Shown here in pieces: positions 43,478 through 52,871 of a stretch of 64,000 nt of DNA. A program made the position numbers and the translations under genes. How positions within the stretch are numbered: position 1 is the stretch's first letter; every line of letters begins with the position of its first letter. Under the pieces are notes generated by a model. It was given only the letters and a program-made list of their open reading frames with translations. It was not told the origin of the DNA and made no database searches. The stretch spans positions 310,001-374,000 of the forward strand of contig NZ_JRHC01000003.1 of the NCBI RefSeq assembly GCF_000949475.1, read 5' to 3'. Source of the DNA: Draconibacterium sediminis. GTDB taxonomy: Bacteria > Bacteroidota > Bacteroidia > Bacteroidales > Prolixibacteraceae.

Positions 43478-44479
43478 ATGAAAGAGTTAATAGAGAAATA
43501 TTTTGAAGGGAGTGCATCGGCAAGCGAGCAGATGCAATTATTGAAATGGATTCGAAAAAAAGAAAATCGCATAGTTTTTAATAGTTCTAGGTTAGGTTGG
43601 AATAAGAGTCAGCGAAATAAACCACTTCCTGAAGGAAGTGAAAAAAGCTGGCTGAATATTCAAGATCAGATGTTACAAAAAAGTTTCAAAAGATGGCAGT
43701 ATTCAGATAAGGTGAACCTGATGGTTCGGATTGCCGCCATCTTCTTTTTTGTGTTAAGTCTTGGCGGTGGAGCTCACATTGTTTCAACAACTAAACCTAC
43801 TGAAACCTGGTATTCAGAGATTGAAGCAGAAAACGGACAGATTTCAAAAGTAAAACTTCCGGATGGGTCGATGGTTTGGTTGAACTCCGGATCGAAAATT
43901 AGCTACAACAACCTGTTTGCCGAGAATAACCGCGATGTAAAACTGGAAGGTGAGGCTTATTTTGAAGTGCAAACAAATGAGGATCTTTCGTTTGTGGTAA
44001 ATAGCGGCGATATTCAGGTTAAAGTTCACGGAACAAAATTTAATGTAGAGGCTTACCCCGGATCGGAGAATATCGATGTGGTATTGGAATCGGGAAAAGT
44101 TCAGCTTTTAAGTCCTGATGTGTCTTCGTTTCAGTATTTTCTTAGCCCCGGAGAAAAAGCATCGTTTGTAAAATCAAACCATCAACTAAATATAAGCGAG
44201 GTAAATACAAGTAAATATACCTCGTGGAAAGACGGTATTCTGAATATTTATAATCAGCCTCTTGTTGAGGTGGTAAAACGACTGGAGAAAAGATACAACC
44301 AGGAGTTTGAATATGCTGAAGAGTTAAAGGATTTTCCTTTCACATTTACTATTAAAAACGAGCCGCTTGACGAGATTATACAGATTCTGGAAAAAATAGC
44401 ACCAATAAAAACTAAACAGGAAAATGATGTAATTGTATTTGAACTGGACGAAGAAAAAGCAAGAGAATTGTCGAGATAA
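43478..44479 (+). CDS. FecR-type anti-sigma factor
   Basis: 333 residues. A cytoplasmic N-terminal part (1-83), one membrane helix (about 85-103, RIAAIFFFVLSLGGG), then a periplasmic FecR domain (about 115-210; KLPDGSMVWLNSGSKISY, GEAYFEV, VHGTKFNVEAYP) and a C-terminal DUF4974 (about 255-325). It should hold the ECF sigma factor inactive until the STN domain of the SusC receptor signals substrate. A hairpin follows its stop codon. Confidence 0.95.
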   Translation: MKELIEKYFEGSASASEQMQLLKWIRKKENRIVFNSSRLGWNKSQRNKPLPEGSEKSWLNIQDQMLQKSFKRWQYSDKVNLMVRIAAIFFFVLSLGGGAHIVSTTKPTETWYSEIEAENGQISKVKLPDGSMVWLNSGSKISYNNLFAENNRDVKLEGEAYFEVQTNEDLSFVVNSGDIQVKVHGTKFNVEAYPGSENIDVVLESGKVQLLSPDVSSFQYFLSPGEKASFVKSNHQLNISEVNTSKYTSWKDGILNIYNQPLVEVVKRLEKRYNQEFEYAEELKDFPFTFTIKNEPLDEIIQILEKIAPIKTKQENDVIVFELDEEKARELSR

Positions 44480-44483
44480 AAAA

Positions 44484-44509
44484 ACCGAAAGTGCGGCAAC
44501 ACTTCCGGT
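44484..44509 (+). promoter_or_regulatory. Hairpin between the anti-sigma and susC genes
   Basis: ACCGAAAGTG (44484-44493) pairs with CACTTCCGGT (44500-44509) with one mismatch and a CGGCAA loop. No T-run follows, so it may be an RNA-stability or attenuation element rather than a terminator. Confidence 0.4.
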
Positions 44510-44566
44510 CCAAATTTACCATCGGCAAACAGTAAATTAATTTATAATTTAAATCGATGTAAAACT

Positions 44567-47500
44567 ATGAAAAAAATCCTAATCCTGGGAAGAGGTATGC
44601 CTTCCTGTTGGAGTAAAAGCTTAAAGCTTATGAAACTAACATTTTTGTTTTTAATGGTTGGCTTAATGCAGGTTTCTGCAAGTGTATATAGTCAATCAAC
44701 CAAATTAACATTAGCTATGCACAACAAAAAAGTTGTGGAAGTGCTTGATGAGATTGAAAATCAATCAGAGTTTCGTTTCGCCTACAGTCCCGAACTGATC
44801 GATGTTGATCGAAAAGTATCGGTGGAATTGAACAATCAGAAAATTGACGAAATTCTGGATGTAGTATTTAGCGGAACCGATGTTAACTATGTAACGCACG
44901 ATAGGCACATTATGCTTTTCCCCGCAGAAATGGAGAGCGAAAGCGCCAGAAACATTAATGTGCTGAGCGAGCAACAAAGTGTTTCGGGTATTGTGTCCGA
45001 CGGTGGAGGACAACCTTTGCCGGGAGTAACTGTGCTTGTTAAAGGAACATCAAACGGTACAGTTACCAATAACAATGGTGAATACTCAATTAGTGGTGTT
45101 GCTGATACCGAGGTGTTACAGTTTTCTTTTGTGGGTATGAAAACCCAGGAAATTAGCATTGCCGGAAAAGCCGTTATCAATATTACAATGGAAGAAGAAA
45201 CCATTGGTATTGAAGAGGTAGTGGCCATTGGTTACGGTACTTTGCGGAAGCAGGATGTAACCGGTTCTATCTCGAAAACCGAAGGCGAGGAGCTGATCAA
45301 AGCGCAGAGTTTTAGTCCGCTTGATAACCTAAGAGGTAAAGCTTCAGGTGTAAATATTTACTCCAATTCATCGCAGCCGGGTGCTTATCAGAGCCGTGTT
45401 GTAATTCGTGGTATGTCTACTATTAATTCTTCAACCGACCCATTATATGTTGTTGACGGTGTTGTTATGGAGAATTTTGGTTTAATGAACCCGAACGACA
45501 TTGAAAGTATTGAAGTATTAAAAGATGCTTCTGCAACAGCTATTTATGGTGCGCGTGGAGCAAACGGTGTTATTTTGGTAACTACCAAACGCGGAAAAAC
45601 AGGTAGCGAAGGATCTGTAGTAAGCTACCAGGGATCTGTTGGCGTTAGCACAGTTGCCCGCTATATGGATGTTCTGAATGCACAGGAGTGGACTGATGCG
45701 TTTATGATCGGTTTGGAGAACGAAAATAAGTATATGGGATATGATTGGTCGCTCGATCGTACTGATTGGTTCACCGACAGAAACTATTTTGATGCACAGG
45801 GTAATCCGTTATACGATACCAATTGGCAGGAAGAAGCTACACGAACAGCTATCTCGCACAATCATCAATTCAATATTCAGCAGGCTGGTAAAAATTCATC
45901 AACAGGTGCTTTCCTGAACTATACAGATCAGCAGGGAGTAGTGAATAACACATACAGCAAAAGGGTAAATGCTAAACTTACTTACGACGGCGAACCTGCA
46001 AAGTGGTTGTCGACAGGAATCAATTTAATGGTTAACCACTCGTGGGGACGTTACACGCCGGAAACCGGTGGCGGACAGGATGCCCGTCGTACAATGATCG
46101 AGATGTTGCCATGGTTGCCGCTTAGAGATGCTGATGGTAATTACACTACATCTTCAACTTCGTCGTTGTCTGATACATTCGGATTCGAAGGTATGTCAAA
46201 TCCAGCTATGATTTTGGATTTGCAGAAACGAATGAATTACAATACTCAAATCTTTGGAAATGCTGCATTAACATTCCACCTGATGGAAGGATTGGATTTG
46301 AAAACTCAGTTTGGTATCGACAATCATAACCGAACTTACAAAGCTTATTCATCTATTCTATTGAACAACATTTCAATGCCAAACGGATGGGCCGATATTC
46401 AACACACCAATACTTTCTACTGGCAGGAAGAAACTTACCTGACCTATAAAAAAGTAGTTGGCGACCACCGTTTAAATGCAATGGCTGGTCTGTCGTGGCA
46501 GAAACGTACGTATAACTGGGATCGTTCACGTACTGAAGGATTCAGTGACGATTTTTACGAATGGTATAATATGGGTGCAGGAACAAATCCTTCATCTCCA
46601 TCATCAAGCTACAACGATTGGGCAATGAACTCTTACTTTTTAAGGGTTGCTTACACGCTTAAAGATAAATACTCGGCAACTGTTACAGGCCGTTACGATG
46701 GTTCTTCTAAATTTGGTGACAATAACAAATATGCTTTCTTCCCATCAGCAGGTTTGGCCTGGAATATGTCGCAGGAAGACTTCCTGAAAGACAGTGGCCT
46801 TATCGATATGTTGAAACTGCACACTAGTTATGGTATAACCGGTAACTCGGAGATTGGACCTTACAATTCATTGGCTTCAGTTAGCTCTGGTACAATACTG
46901 ATGAACGGTTCACGTTCGCCATATTCATATATCAACTCTTTTGCCAACCCTGATTTGAAATGGGAAAAAACAGCACAATGGGACTTTGGTGTAAACTTAG
47001 GCGTATTAGATAATCAGCTTACATTTGATGTTTCTTACTATTACAAGAAAACAACTGACCTATTGCTGAATACACCGCTGCCAACCTCTTCTGGTTTTAG
47101 CTCTATCTTCAAAAATATTGGATCTGTGAAAAACCAGGGACTGGATATCATGGTTGATGCTACACCTGTTAGAACAGCCGATTTTACATGGAATTCAACA
47201 TTGAATCTGAACTACAACAAAAACGAAATTCTTAGTCTTGGCGACAACGACGAAGATATTGAAATGAACTACTGGGTTGGTGGCTCAGAAAGTATCTTGC
47301 GTGTTGGCGAGAACCTGAGTAGTTTCTTTGGTTATAAACGACTTGGAGTTTATACTGAAGAAGATTTTGAAGCCGGTGAGATTGAGCGTAGTCAGATTGG
47401 CCGTGCAAAACGTACCAACGAAAAAGAAATCATTGGTAAAGGTATGCCGGACTGGACAGGTAGTTTCATCAATACTTTCTCGTACAAAAACTTCGACTTA

Positions 47501-47965
47501 ACTGTTGATTTACAGTTTGTGTGGGGAGTTGAAACTATGCAACAGTTTTACCACTCAACTTACGACCGCTTTGGTATAACTAACGGCTTGTCAAATATTC
47601 TTTACGATGCTTACGATGGCACAAATCCAAATACTATGCAACAAGCCATCTACTTGACAAACTCAGGCCATGCCGGACAAAATACAACTGTAGACTCAAG
47701 TTGGATTGCAGATGGTTCTTACCTCAGAGCTAACCTAATTCAGTTTGGCTACACCGTTCCTGCAAGCTATTGTCAGTCGATGGGCATTGCTGCCGTGAGA
47801 GTTTATGCGAATGTGAACAATGCATTCTTGTTATGTTCCGACGATTTTAATGGTTACGATCCTGAATCTACTTCAAGAGGTGGTGACCAGTTTGGACAAA
47901 ACATGACATTCTTCTCCTATCCAAGAGCCAGAACATGGACTTTGGGTGTAAACGTAACTTTTTAA
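44567..47965 (+). CDS. SusC/RagA TonB-dependent receptor with N-terminal STN domain
   Basis: 1132 residues. A long signal region (1-43, ASVYSQS) is followed by an STN signalling domain (about 45-115), a carboxypeptidase-regulatory-like domain (about 135-215; VSGIVSDGGGQPLPGVTVLVKGTSNGTVT), a plug (about 225-340; VAIGYGTLRKQDVTGS, VIRGMSTINSSTDPLYVVDG) and a 22-strand barrel ending WTLGVNVTF. It imports oligosaccharides across the outer membrane with SusD as lid. The STN domain fits the adjacent ECF/FecR pair: binding signals inwards and activates its own operon. Confidence 0.95.
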   Translation: MKKILILGRGMPSCWSKSLKLMKLTFLFLMVGLMQVSASVYSQSTKLTLAMHNKKVVEVLDEIENQSEFRFAYSPELIDVDRKVSVELNNQKIDEILDVVFSGTDVNYVTHDRHIMLFPAEMESESARNINVLSEQQSVSGIVSDGGGQPLPGVTVLVKGTSNGTVTNNNGEYSISGVADTEVLQFSFVGMKTQEISIAGKAVINITMEEETIGIEEVVAIGYGTLRKQDVTGSISKTEGEELIKAQSFSPLDNLRGKASGVNIYSNSSQPGAYQSRVVIRGMSTINSSTDPLYVVDGVVMENFGLMNPNDIESIEVLKDASATAIYGARGANGVILVTTKRGKTGSEGSVVSYQGSVGVSTVARYMDVLNAQEWTDAFMIGLENENKYMGYDWSLDRTDWFTDRNYFDAQGNPLYDTNWQEEATRTAISHNHQFNIQQAGKNSSTGAFLNYTDQQGVVNNTYSKRVNAKLTYDGEPAKWLSTGINLMVNHSWGRYTPETGGGQDARRTMIEMLPWLPLRDADGNYTTSSTSSLSDTFGFEGMSNPAMILDLQKRMNYNTQIFGNAALTFHLMEGLDLKTQFGIDNHNRTYKAYSSILLNNISMPNGWADIQHTNTFYWQEETYLTYKKVVGDHRLNAMAGLSWQKRTYNWDRSRTEGFSDDFYEWYNMGAGTNPSSPSSSYNDWAMNSYFLRVAYTLKDKYSATVTGRYDGSSKFGDNNKYAFFPSAGLAWNMSQEDFLKDSGLIDMLKLHTSYGITGNSEIGPYNSLASVSSGTILMNGSRSPYSYINSFANPDLKWEKTAQWDFGVNLGVLDNQLTFDVSYYYKKTTDLLLNTPLPTSSGFSSIFKNIGSVKNQGLDIMVDATPVRTADFTWNSTLNLNYNKNEILSLGDNDEDIEMNYWVGGSESILRVGENLSSFFGYKRLGVYTEEDFEAGEIERSQIGRAKRTNEKEIIGKGMPDWTGSFINTFSYKNFDLTVDLQFVWGVETMQQFYHSTYDRFGITNGLSNILYDAYDGTNPNTMQQAIYLTNSGHAGQNTTVDSSWIADGSYLRANLIQFGYTVPASYCQSMGIAAVRVYANVNNAFLLCSDDFNGYDPESTSRGGDQFGQNMTFFSYPRARTWTLGVNVTF

Positions 47966-47985
47966 TGAATTAATTTAGAACGATC

Positions 47986-49542
47986 ATGAAAAAGATAATA
48001 TTATTCTTACTAGTAGGGGTCTTTGCGTTGACCTCATGCGACGAGTTTTTGGAAGAAAGTCCAAAATCATCTCTTACAGATGTGGATTATTACAAAACCG
48101 AATCTCAGGCAACCGAGAACGTAAACTATTTGTACCGCAACGGTGCAACAATCCGTATTGCACATGCATCAAGTGCCTATATTGGCTCTAAATCTTCAAT
48201 ACTAGGAATGCTCACCGGCTATTTTAGCAATAGTTACGAAGGGCAGGAAGTGGTATGTAAATATTCACGTTTGCTTACCCGTCAGGGACATACCAATGAA
48301 ATCTCAGGGACTTCTGATGATATTTGGGACAACTGTTACCGTACTATTAATGTGGCTAACAATGCTATTGCCAGCATCCCGGGTATTGAAATGAGCGAAA
48401 GCTCTGCCAAAACTTTAATTGCAGAAGCTAAATTTTTCAGAGCATTCAACTATTTCTATCTGGTGAAAACCTTTGGTGATGTTCCTTTATTGCTGGAACC
48501 TGCAACTTTAGAGAATCTGTATCCTCAAAGAACGGCTGCAGCAGCCATTTACGAGCAAATTGAAAATGATTTGATCGACGCTGTTGAGGATTTACCAGCA
48601 GCAACATTTGCTTCAAACGGACACCGTGTTTCAAAATATGTAGCTGCCATGGCATTGACTGATGTATATTTTTACCAGGGTGATTATGCCAATGCTAAAA
48701 CATATGCAAAAATGGTTATCGATTCTCCTCATTCCTTAGCTGATAATAGCGACCTGGCTGAAAACAGTGCTTTCAATAAGTTACGTACAACTGATGATCT
48801 GGGTGAGGTAATTTACAGTTTAGAATACGATGCCGGTATTTCAAGCAGTTCGTGGAGACCTACATATGCATTTACTTCGTCGGCAACAGCTGTGTTCGGA
48901 ACTTATTCAATTTTTGAAAGAACTTACGGCCCGATCGACCGTTTCCTGAATGTTTACGACGAAAACGATCTTCGTATTCAGCCTAACCAGTTCTTCCACT
49001 GGGAATATACCAATCCAAATAATGGTAAAACCTGGACGGCTCCTGAAGGACAAGCAGGTTGCTGGTATTATTTTGATGAAGATGCGTTGTTAAATACAGG
49101 TATCGGAACAAAAGACTGGAACTTCTATCGTCTGGCCGAAGCTTATTTGGATTATGCAGAATCGATTGCACAAACAGAAGGTGTAAACGATGAAGCAGCT
49201 ACTTACCTGGCAAAAATTCAGGCACGTGCCAATACTGAAGGTAAAACTGAAGCTGAGATAAAGACAGAATTATTAAGTCTTTCAAAACAAGAGTTTATTG
49301 AAACCTGTTGGACAGAAAGATTACGTGAATTTGCTCTGGAATTCAAAATTTGGGATGATTGCGTACGAACAATGAAATTTCCTGTTATTTCAGAAACAGA
49401 AAAGGGAAGTGTTACTTATGTAGATTTGATTGGTGCACAGAATGCCGCAGGTGCTACATTTAAAGAAACTGATTTGGTATTCCCGATTTCGTTAAGCGAA
49501 TTGCAACGTAACCCAAGTTTGACACAAAATACAGGTTATTAA
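47986..49542 (+). CDS. SusD/RagB-family glycan-binding lipoprotein
   Basis: 518 residues. Lipoprotein signal (VFALTSC, Cys18). The SusD TPR-like core includes YRTINVANNAIASIPG, AEAKFFRAFNYFYLVKTFGDVPLL, and the C-terminal RLREFALEFKIWDD and FPISLSELQRNPSLTQN. It binds the glycan at the cell surface and caps the preceding SusC, 20 bp upstream. Two terminators follow, separating it from the GH95 gene. Confidence 0.95.
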   Translation: MKKIILFLLVGVFALTSCDEFLEESPKSSLTDVDYYKTESQATENVNYLYRNGATIRIAHASSAYIGSKSSILGMLTGYFSNSYEGQEVVCKYSRLLTRQGHTNEISGTSDDIWDNCYRTINVANNAIASIPGIEMSESSAKTLIAEAKFFRAFNYFYLVKTFGDVPLLLEPATLENLYPQRTAAAAIYEQIENDLIDAVEDLPAATFASNGHRVSKYVAAMALTDVYFYQGDYANAKTYAKMVIDSPHSLADNSDLAENSAFNKLRTTDDLGEVIYSLEYDAGISSSSWRPTYAFTSSATAVFGTYSIFERTYGPIDRFLNVYDENDLRIQPNQFFHWEYTNPNNGKTWTAPEGQAGCWYYFDEDALLNTGIGTKDWNFYRLAEAYLDYAESIAQTEGVNDEAATYLAKIQARANTEGKTEAEIKTELLSLSKQEFIETCWTERLREFALEFKIWDDCVRTMKFPVISETEKGSVTYVDLIGAQNAAGATFKETDLVFPISLSELQRNPSLTQNTGY

Positions 49543-49590
49543 TTGTAAGATTTGGAAAATAACACCCAAACCAATTAATACCTAATACCA

Positions 49591-49630
49591 CAGGGGAGTC
49601 GGGACTAAACCAACCGACTCCCTGTTTTTT
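49591..49630 (+). terminator. Terminator 1 after the susD gene
   Basis: Stem 49591-49602 with 49614-49624 (one bulged G), followed by TTTTTT. Confidence 0.85.
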
Positions 49631-49669
49631 CTTGAATTCAATTTTTCAAAAAACAAGGATAGGTTAATT

Positions 49670-49698
49670 GGCTCTGCAATTTTGCAGGGCCTTTTTTT
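49670..49698 (+). terminator. Terminator 2 after susD, same sequence as the korAB terminator
   Basis: The 22-base hairpin 49670-49691 is identical to 42653-42674 and ends in seven T. With terminator 1 it implies that the fucosidase gene has its own promoter. Confidence 0.8.
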
Positions 49699-49781
49699 AT
49701 TATTTTAGCGATGTCAATTATTTTGTTTATCGTGACTAACTACAAAATGTAAATTAACTATTCTGAAAAATTTATAAACCT

Positions 49782-52214
49782 ATGAATCGACTCAACCATC
49801 TTTTAAACTTCGTACTACTTGGTTTGCTGGTTTTAAGCCAGTCGTGCAGTACCGAATCGGCTGGAGAAAAAGCTACTTCAACGCATGTTTTGTGGTACGA
49901 TAAACCTGCTACTTATTTCGAAGAAAGCCTGGTGCTTGGAAACGGCAAAATGGGAGCTTCTGTTTTTGGAGGTGTGGAATCGGATAAAATTTACCTGAAC
50001 GATATAACACTTTGGTCGGGCGAGCCGGTTGATCCGTATATGAACCCCGAGGCCTACAAATTTATACCTGAAATACGTGAGGCGTTGGCTAACGAAAATT
50101 ATGAGTTGGCAGATAAACTCAATCACAACCTGATGGGGAAATATTCTCAATCGTATGCGCCGCTGGGTACCTTGTTTTTGAATTTTCAGCACAATGGCAA
50201 TGTGGAAAATTACCATCGCGAGTTGGATATCGACAAGGCGGTTTCAACAACATCGTACCAGGTGGATGGTGTTACTTATAAACGCGAATATTTTGTTTCG
50301 TATCCCGATCAGATTATGGTGGTGAAACTAAGTGCCGATAAAAAAGATGCACTAAACTTTGCGGTTAAATTCGACAGCCAGTTGCGTTTTAATACCTCCG
50401 CAGACAACGATTTATTGAAGGTGGAAGGATATGCGCCGTATCAGGCGTTGCCAAATTACCATGCCGGAGATGAGGAGCCGATTAAATTTGATGAAAACCG
50501 AGGCACCCGCTTTTCAACTTATATGAAAGTGGAAAGCGACGGTGGAAACTCCATGTATACAGATAGTGTGTTAACGGTTTCAGGAGCAAGTGAAGCCGTA
50601 CTTTACGTATCGATAGCAACCAGTTTTAACGGCTTTGATAAAGATCCGGCAAAAGAAGGTTTGAATAATCAAGCCATTGCGCAGCAACAGTTGAATGACG
50701 CGGATAAAAAAGGAGTTGACAAAATAGAAGAAGCGCATATTGCCGATTACAACATGTTAATGAATCGCGTTCAACTCGATTTGGGAGAAACCACAGCGCC
50801 GGAATTACCTACCGACGAGCGATTAAAAAGATATTTTAGTGGAGCCGAGGATAAAAACCTGGAAGTGCTGTATTTTCAGTACGGACGCTATTTGCTGATT
50901 GCCAGCTCACGAACCGAGGGTGTGCCGGCTAACTTACAGGGGCTTTGGAATCCGCACCTGCAGCCGCCATGGAGCAGTAATTACACCATGAATATTAACG
51001 TGGAGGAAAATTACTGGATGGTTGAAACCGGCAATCTGAGCGAAATGCACCGTCCGTTATTGTCGTTTATCGGCAATGTGGCCAAAACGGGAGCCGTAAC
51101 GGCAAAAACATTTTATGGTGTTGATAAGGGATGGGCATCATGTCATAATTCCGACATCTGGGCCATGAGCAATCCTGTTGGTGGTTTCGGAGAGGGCGAT
51201 CCGGTGTGGGCATGCTGGAATATGAGCGGCCCGTGGCTATCGACACATTTGTGGGAACACTACCAGTTTACACAGGATATCGATTTCCTCAAAAACGAAG
51301 GTTATCCGCTGATGAAAGGCGCAGCTGAATTTTGTTTAAACTGGATGGTCGAAGATAAAAATGGCAATTTGATCACTTCGCCGTCTACTTCGCCCGAGAA
51401 CAAATATATAACCGATAAAGGTTACCGGGGAGCCACATTGTATGGTGCAACGTCTGATTTGGCCATGATCAGGGAATGTTTTTTACAAACCATTCAGGCT
51501 TCAAAAGTTCTGAATGTGGATGATGAATTCAGAGCAGAGATGGAACAGGCTTTGGCAAAAATGTATCCCTACCAGGTTGGTAAAAAAGGTAACCTGCAGG
51601 AGTGGTACTACGATTGGGAAGATGCTGAGCCGAAACACCGTCACCAGTCGCATTTGTTTGGTTTGCATCCGGGCAATCATATAACTCCTGACGAAACACC
51701 GGAGTTGGCCAAAGCCTGCAAAACCACGCTCGAAATTAAAGGCGATGAAACCACAGGCTGGTCGAAAGGCTGGCGCATTAACCTTTGGGCGCGTTTGCTC
51801 GATGGTAATCATGCCTACAAAATGTACCGCGAACTGCTGAGTTATGTCGATCCGTCGGGTAACGAAACTCAATACAGCAAGGGTGGGGGAACTTACCCGA
51901 ATTTGTTCGATGCGCATCCGCCATTTCAGATTGACGGCAACTTTGGAGGAAGCGCCGGAGTTATCGAAATGTTGATGCAATCGCACCAAAACCAAATCGA
52001 TTTATTGCCTGCTTTACCCGATGTATGGCCTGCCGGATCAGTTAGCGGAATTTGTGCTCGTGGTGGTTACGAAATAGCAATGGACTGGAGCGAAGGGAAG
52101 TTAAATAGCGTTACTGTTATAGCAAAAGCCGGAGGAAGCACAAAATTGGTTTGCCAGGGGAAAGAAAAAGAAATAGAGCTGGCCCAAGGAGAATCGCTTA
52201 CGCTTGAATGGTAA
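49782..52214 (+). CDS. GH95 alpha-L-fucosidase lipoprotein
   Basis: 810 residues. Lipoprotein signal (LVLSQSC, Cys22). The N-terminal beta-sandwich has the family start LWYDKPATYFEESLVLGNGKMGASVFGG..YLNDITLWSG. In the alpha/alpha barrel the catalytic residues known for GH95 are present: Asn404 and Asn406 (MNINVEENYW), Glu539 (SPSTSPEN) and Asp718 (FQIDGNFGG). The enzyme removes alpha-1,2-linked fucose (some members galactose) by inversion. Together with SusCD it defines a small fucose- or galactose-containing glycan locus; no further CAZyme lies nearby. Confidence 0.93.
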   Translation: MNRLNHLLNFVLLGLLVLSQSCSTESAGEKATSTHVLWYDKPATYFEESLVLGNGKMGASVFGGVESDKIYLNDITLWSGEPVDPYMNPEAYKFIPEIREALANENYELADKLNHNLMGKYSQSYAPLGTLFLNFQHNGNVENYHRELDIDKAVSTTSYQVDGVTYKREYFVSYPDQIMVVKLSADKKDALNFAVKFDSQLRFNTSADNDLLKVEGYAPYQALPNYHAGDEEPIKFDENRGTRFSTYMKVESDGGNSMYTDSVLTVSGASEAVLYVSIATSFNGFDKDPAKEGLNNQAIAQQQLNDADKKGVDKIEEAHIADYNMLMNRVQLDLGETTAPELPTDERLKRYFSGAEDKNLEVLYFQYGRYLLIASSRTEGVPANLQGLWNPHLQPPWSSNYTMNINVEENYWMVETGNLSEMHRPLLSFIGNVAKTGAVTAKTFYGVDKGWASCHNSDIWAMSNPVGGFGEGDPVWACWNMSGPWLSTHLWEHYQFTQDIDFLKNEGYPLMKGAAEFCLNWMVEDKNGNLITSPSTSPENKYITDKGYRGATLYGATSDLAMIRECFLQTIQASKVLNVDDEFRAEMEQALAKMYPYQVGKKGNLQEWYYDWEDAEPKHRHQSHLFGLHPGNHITPDETPELAKACKTTLEIKGDETTGWSKGWRINLWARLLDGNHAYKMYRELLSYVDPSGNETQYSKGGGTYPNLFDAHPPFQIDGNFGGSAGVIEMLMQSHQNQIDLLPALPDVWPAGSVSGICARGGYEIAMDWSEGKLNSVTVIAKAGGSTKLVCQGKEKEIELAQGESLTLEW

Positions 52215-52238
52215 AGTTTTGAGGAATAAGGATTGAAG

Positions 52239-52814
52239 ATGCATTTAGTTCTGTTTAAAAACCAACGATTAAATAAGGCAGAGCATGCTTTAAATTGTGG
52301 AAGATACCAGGAGGCGATAAAGCTAGGGCAGGTATTGGTAAATTCAAGGAAAAAGGAGATTGCTTTCCGGGCAAACCGCTTGTGTGGATTAGCACTTTAC
52401 AAACGTAAGAAATACGATGAAAGCATGGAGTATCTTGAAAAGGCTTGCCTAATAGGAAACTACCGGCACGATTGGTACAGTCTGGCAATGGCTTTGGTTT
52501 TTGCCGGCAAATTGGAAAAGTTAGAAGAGGCATTTAAAAACATCTACCGCACAAATGTACAGCCCGGCTATTTGTATGCTGTTCCTGTCCCCGGGTTGAT
52601 TTATCAATATATGAAGGCTTTAAAGAAAAATCAGTTTGTTGATGCTGCCATGGTGCGGGCCAATGAGTTAAAGCAAATGTTTGTAGGAGTTGGGCCGGAT
52701 ACCACAAAACAAGTTCAACGCGGATTGCCCAATTTTACCACCTTTCTTGCTGAAGTTGAATCCTTATTTGAACCGGAGAGGTTTGCTTTGTGGAAAAGTG
52801 ATTTTCGGTTGTAG
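52239..52814 (+). CDS. TPR-like hypothetical protein at the edge of the cassette array
   Basis: About 191 residues from the ATG at 52239 (a TTG two codons earlier is possible). No signal peptide. Repeated helix pairs of TPR type: ALNCGRYQEAIKLGQVLVNS, ALYKRKKYDESMEYLEKA, WYSLAMALVFAGKLEKLEEA. It follows the GH95 gene by 24 bp, so perhaps it is in the same transcript. Its TAG stop is directly followed by the truncated attC-like site, which is where the cassette array begins, so the junction may have altered the 3' end. Confidence 0.7.
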   Translation: MHLVLFKNQRLNKAEHALNCGRYQEAIKLGQVLVNSRKKEIAFRANRLCGLALYKRKKYDESMEYLEKACLIGNYRHDWYSLAMALVFAGKLEKLEEAFKNIYRTNVQPGYLYAVPVPGLIYQYMKALKKNQFVDAAMVRANELKQMFVGVGPDTTKQVQRGLPNFTTFLAEVESLFEPERFALWKSDFRL

Positions 52815-52822
52815 TGCCTGTT

Positions 52823-52871
52823 CGCCAGCTGGCGTACCACCGAACCCCGCTGTGCAATATGTTCCGTGTTA
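52823..52871 (-). repeat. attC-like site a, truncated, distal end of the array
   Basis: On the coding strand it starts with TAAC, whose TAA is the stop codon of the 475-residue gene, and runs through the GTGCAATATGTT- and CCCCGC-type half found in sites b and e, then stops at the TPR gene. Only about 50 bp are left of the expected 125; the GTTA end is missing. A perfect 12-bp palindrome CGCCAGCTGGCG (52823-52834) marks the break. Confidence 0.6.
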
